Part shown: positions 60,315-64,000 of the stretch, one piece after another
Numbering within the stretch: the stretch's first letter is position 1
How the letters are laid out: every line of letters begins with the position of its first letter
From: Bradyrhizobium sp. sBnM-33
Lineage (GTDB): Bacteria > Pseudomonadota > Alphaproteobacteria > Rhizobiales > Xanthobacteraceae
Assembly (NCBI RefSeq): GCF_032917945.1
Contig: NZ_CP136624.1
Coordinates: forward strand, 8,288,501 to 8,352,500
Length of the DNA: 64,000 bases
Reading direction: 5' to 3'
The notes under the pieces: model-generated
The model's input: only the letters and a program-made list of their open reading frames with translations
What the model was told of the DNA's origin: nothing
Databases searched by the model: none
Program-made: the position numbers and the translations under genes

Positions 60315-60435
60315 CGTGCCCCGGACGCAGCGCAACGTGCAACGTTGCGCTGCTGAGCCGGGGCCGATGTCATGATCCCCATAGGTCCCGGCTCTGCGGA
60401 GCAGCGTTGCACGCTGCACCGTTGTCCGGGACACG
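60315..60435. repeat. Palindromic repeat, CGTGCCCCGGACGCAGCG family
   Basis: Starts CGTGCCCCGGACGCAGCG and ends in GTTGTCCGGGACACG. GCAACGTTGC is an internal palindrome, and CTGAGCCGGG pairs with CCCGGCTCTG. It occupies most of the gap between the dioxygenase and the next oxidoreductase. Confidence 0.8.
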
Positions 60436-60463
60436 TTTCAGATAGCTGGTCCGGAAAACCACC

Positions 60464-61777
60464 ATGAACCTTCACCACCTCCTCAACGCCCGCCTGGCGG
60501 CCGGCAAGCCGGTTCGCGTCGCGCTGATCGGCGCCGGAAAATTCGGCTCGATGTTCTTGTCGCAGGTGCCGCATACGCCGGGAGTCGAAGTGCCCGTCAT
60601 CATCGACATCGATCGCGATCGCGCCCGCGAAGCCTGTCGCACCGTCGGCTGGGATCAGGCGCGGATCGCGCGAACGGTCTTCACCGACGACGGCGCGCGC
60701 GCGATCGCCGACAGCGCAGTGGACGTCGTGGTGGAAGCTACCGGTAACCCGGCCGTCGGCATCAGGCATGCCCGCGCTTCCATTGCGGCCGGCAAGCATG
60801 TCGTGATGGTCAATGTCGAGGCCGACGTGCTGGCCGGACCGTTGTTGGCGCAGGAAGCACGCAAGGCTGGCGTGGTCTATTCGCTGGCCTACGGCGACCA
60901 GCCGGCGCTGACAGCGGAGATGGTGGACTGGGCGCGCGCGACGGGCTTTCGCGTCGTCGCTGCCGGCAAAGGCACCAAGTACCTTCCCGCCTATCATGAC
61001 GTGACGCCGGACGGCGTCTGGCAGCATTACGGGCTGACGGCGGGCGAAGCGCAATCGGCCGGCATGAACCCGCAGATGTTCAACTCGTTTCTGGATGGCA
61101 CCAAGTCGGCAATCGAAATGGCGGCCATCGCCAACGCGACCGGACTGGACGTGCCGTCGGAGGGCTTGCTGTTTCCGCCCTGCGGCGTCGACGATCTGCC
61201 GCATGTGATGCGGCCGCGCGAGGCGGGCGGCGTGCTGGAGAAGGCTGGCCTTGCGGAAGTCGTGTCTTCGCTGGAACGCGACGGCCGTCCCGTATTCAGG
61301 GATCTACGCTGGGGCGTCTATGTCGTGCTGGAAGCGCCGAACGATTACGCTGCCGATTGCTTCAGGCAATACGGGCTGAAGACTGACGCATCAGGACGAT
61401 ACGCGGCGATGTACAAGCCGTATCATCTGATCGGGCTTGAGCTGAATATCTCCATTCTCTCGGCCGCGCTGCGCAACGAGCCGACCGGTCAGCCGCATGA
61501 TTTTCGCGGCGACGTCGCGGCGGTAGCAAAACGCGATCTGCGCGCCGGCGAAATGCTCGATGGCGAAGGCGGCTACACGGTGTGGGGCAAGTTGATGCCG
61601 GCATCGAAAAGCCTCGCCGCCGGCGCGCTGCCGATCGGGCTTGCTCATCGCGTCAAGCTGAAGAACGACGTCGCGCACGGCGAGGTGGTGCGCTGGAGCG
61701 ATGTCGAGGTCGACGAAAACAGCGACACCATCAAGACGCGCAGGGCTATGGAAGCGGCATTCTCCACGAGACGATGA
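60464..61777 (+). CDS. NAD(P)-dependent homoserine-dehydrogenase-like oxidoreductase with SAF domain
   Basis: Protein of 437 residues. The Rossmann N-terminus has VALIGAGKFGSMFLSQVP, then VVVEATGNPAVGIRHA and AGKHVVMVNVEADVLAGPLL. The C-terminal part carries an SAF-type motif (AKRDLRAGEMLDGEGGYTVWGK). Proteins of this family sit in sugar-acid and apionate-type catabolic loci; the substrate here is unknown. The SAF domain suggests handling of a carboxylated sugar or a similar small acid. It is followed, after a 440-base gap, by a TRAP solute-binding protein, with no membrane subunits in this window. Confidence 0.82.
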   Translation: MNLHHLLNARLAAGKPVRVALIGAGKFGSMFLSQVPHTPGVEVPVIIDIDRDRAREACRTVGWDQARIARTVFTDDGARAIADSAVDVVVEATGNPAVGIRHARASIAAGKHVVMVNVEADVLAGPLLAQEARKAGVVYSLAYGDQPALTAEMVDWARATGFRVVAAGKGTKYLPAYHDVTPDGVWQHYGLTAGEAQSAGMNPQMFNSFLDGTKSAIEMAAIANATGLDVPSEGLLFPPCGVDDLPHVMRPREAGGVLEKAGLAEVVSSLERDGRPVFRDLRWGVYVVLEAPNDYAADCFRQYGLKTDASGRYAAMYKPYHLIGLELNISILSAALRNEPTGQPHDFRGDVAAVAKRDLRAGEMLDGEGGYTVWGKLMPASKSLAAGALPIGLAHRVKLKNDVAHGEVVRWSDVEVDENSDTIKTRRAMEAAFSTRR

Positions 61778-62215
61778 GCACGCGACGCGTATCGGAAACA
61801 AGCTGCAGCCGGAAATTCCACTGCGCTGCGCATGCACGTTCAGGTCAAATGACGAGTGCTGTCCTGAGCGCCTGCGCGGCGAAATTACCGCAATGCGGCA
61901 ATCCGACTAACCGGCCGCGCATCCTCTATCGCCCGCCATCTCAGTCTTTCGTCGGGTGAAAGCGACGGGCCGCTCGATATTCAGGCAGCTCTTCGCACCT
62001 GCGGCGAAACGAGAACGCTTGCTTATCAATCACCAATTCGTCATCCTGCCTGCAGGTCCATAAAGCCGGGAAATTGATTGCATCGAAAACCAAGAGCCTT
62101 GGTTTCAGGGCCCACATTCCTAACAACAGTCCGGCACCGCCCATCGGAAAACCAGAGAAGACGACATCAGATCGTTGTCCCTTGGTCGGTCTCGACGATG
62201 ACAGAGGGGAGACAA
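61778..62215. other. Intergenic stretch upstream of the TRAP binding protein gene
   Basis: About 440 bases. A minus-strand frame here carries a 40-residue patch (DAINFPALWTC, then RRRCEELPEYRAARRF) that reads more protein-like than chance, but it has no ribosome site and overlaps the binding-protein leader. Nothing else is recognised. Confidence 0.35.
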
Positions 62216-63304
<1,089 letters not shown>

Positions 63305-63327
63305 GGCGCAAAACCGCTGACGAAAAG

Positions 63328-63357
63328 AAAGCCCCGGAGATTTCTCCGGGGCTTTTT
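63328..63357 (+). terminator. Strong intrinsic terminator after dctP
   Basis: A GCCCCGGAGA/TCTCCGGGGC stem (63331-63352) is followed by TTTTT on the plus strand. A-runs on the other side (GAAAAGAAA) could let it work for the converging minus-strand gene too. Confidence 0.9.
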
Positions 63358-63460
63358 CGTTGGACGGGTGGCTCTCCAATCTTTACGCGTTTTCTTCACG
63401 CGAACCGGTATCCACCCTCGGATCACGTCCGAGGGCATGCTTCGCTTGAAAACCTGCGGC

Positions 63461-64000
63461 TTATTCCTCGCCCTCGCCGAGCGCCTCGGCGAGCTTGTCA
63501 TAGTATTTCGCAACGAGATCGATGTTGCCCTTGTTCTCGATTGCCGGCGGCGGCGACTTCAGCGCCTCATTGAGATCGGCCAGCACTTCCTTCTTGTCCT
63601 TGGCCGACATCTTCTTATCGGCTTTGACCTGGGCAATCTGCGCTTTGAGCACGGCTTCGGCGCCGACGAACTTCTTCGTCGCGGGATCGAAGCCGCCGAG
63701 CACCAGGCTGATGTTGTCGATCACGGTGTTGTATTCGTCGTAGCTGGCAAAGCCGTTCTTTTTGGCGGCGGCGTCGAGCTGCGCGTCGATCTTCGGATCG
63801 GGCTTCGCATTGTTGGGAATCTTGTCGGTGATGGCGTCAACGTCCTTTTGCGCCGCCAGCACGCCCTCGATCTGCTTCTCGGTCAGCGCGATCTGCTTGA
63901 TGGCGGGGACCTCCTGCTGGGCAGGCGGCGGCGCGGCCTGGGCAGGAGCCTGCTTCGGCGGCGCCTGCTTGGCCTGCGCTAGCACCTCGCCGCTGGAAAT
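63461..64000 (-). CDS. Unrecognised exported protein (N-terminus cut by window edge)
   Basis: The minus-strand frame is open from the right edge to the stop at 63461, giving 179 residues. The first visible residues (SSGEVLAQAKQ) look like the end of a signal peptide with an A-Q-A cleavage region. A Pro/Ala/Gln linker (APPKQAPAQAAPPPAQQE) follows, then about 140 residues of Lys-rich helices (for example ALTEKQIEGVLAAQ, AEAVLKAQIAQVKADKK). No family is recognised. A GTG at 63985 could serve as a start but would cut the signal. Probably a small periplasmic helical protein. Confidence 0.7.
   Translation of the reverse strand: MSSGEVLAQAKQAPPKQAPAQAAPPPAQQEVPAIKQIALTEKQIEGVLAAQKDVDAITDKIPNNAKPDPKIDAQLDAAAKKNGFASYDEYNTVIDNISLVLGGFDPATKKFVGAEAVLKAQIAQVKADKKMSAKDKKEVLADLNEALKSPPPAIENKGNIDLVAKYYDKLAEALGEGEE

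Overview
The window is high-GC alphaproteobacterial chromosome, most likely Bradyrhizobium or a close relative in the Nitrobacteraceae. Supporting signs are strongly GC-biased codon use, many genes joined by ATGA or GTGA overlaps, several families of palindromic repeats of the kind dispersed through Bradyrhizobium genomes, Tat-dependent TRAP binding proteins, and an initiator tRNA with the A29:U41 anticodon-stem pair seen in Rhizobiales. No phage, insertion sequence or CRISPR array is visible.

Layout. (1) 1-4915: a type I secretion unit, with an HlyD-type adaptor (cut by the left edge) and a PrtD-type ABC exporter on the minus strand, diverging from a large acidic Cys-free protein that is the probable substrate. 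(2) 5182-8154: a two-gene redox module, with a cytochrome b561 membrane domain fused to an ethylbenzene-dehydrogenase-gamma-like heme domain, followed by a 2Fe-2S/FAD/NAD reductase. (3) 8151-13962: an amine-linked block with a copper amine oxidase, a divergent FeaR-like AraC activator, a gamma-glutamyltransferase, a zinc-ribbon metallo-hydrolase and a truncated TRAP binding-protein remnant. (4) 13959-37872: a complete Wzx/Wzy-type exopolysaccharide locus. The minus-strand arm carries priming transferase, ManC, FkbM methyltransferase, UDP-glucose dehydrogenase and UDP-glucuronate epimerase. The plus-strand arm carries a PPP phosphatase, Wza, an outer-membrane barrel, Wzc, polymerase, glycosyltransferases, two O-acyltransferases, the flippase, and later a WecG-type and two GT4 transferases. 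A Tat-lipoprotein GH10 hydrolase and a zinc-ribbon methyltransferase lie inside or beside it.

(5) 37873-41653: a sparse interval with a frameshifted uracil-DNA glycosylase, a tandem universal stress protein, a short DUF4167 protein, a histone-H1-like Lys/Ala/Arg-rich protein and tRNA-fMet with its terminator. (6) 41977-63304: a mosaic of small catabolic and regulatory units, including a GMC oxidoreductase, a reductase of the short-chain family without the catalytic Tyr, a quinone reductase, two paralogous metallo-beta-lactamase-fold hydrolases, FAH-family hydrolase, GST, class C beta-lactamase-like hydrolase, enoyl-CoA hydratase, Ogt, tandem alpha/beta hydrolases, a membrane class III nucleotide cyclase, an ECF41-type sigma factor with its carboxymuconolactone-decarboxylase-like partner, a GntR regulator, a PhyH dioxygenase, an SAF-type oxidoreductase and a TRAP binding protein. 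An unrecognised exported protein is cut by the right edge.

The exopolysaccharide genes fit together as one pathway. Ugd and the epimerase supply UDP-GlcA and UDP-GalA, ManC supplies GDP-Man, ExoY primes the lipid carrier, four glycosyltransferases extend it, acyl- and methyltransferases decorate it, Wzx flips it, the polymerase joins repeats, and Wzc, Wza and perhaps the barrel export it. One priming plus four other transferases fits a pentasaccharide repeat. The most testable new signals are the ECF41 promoter pair at 56767-56814, the type I secretion unit with an adaptor carrying a roughly 240-residue cytoplasmic extension, and the b561/EB_dh fusion with its own reductase.
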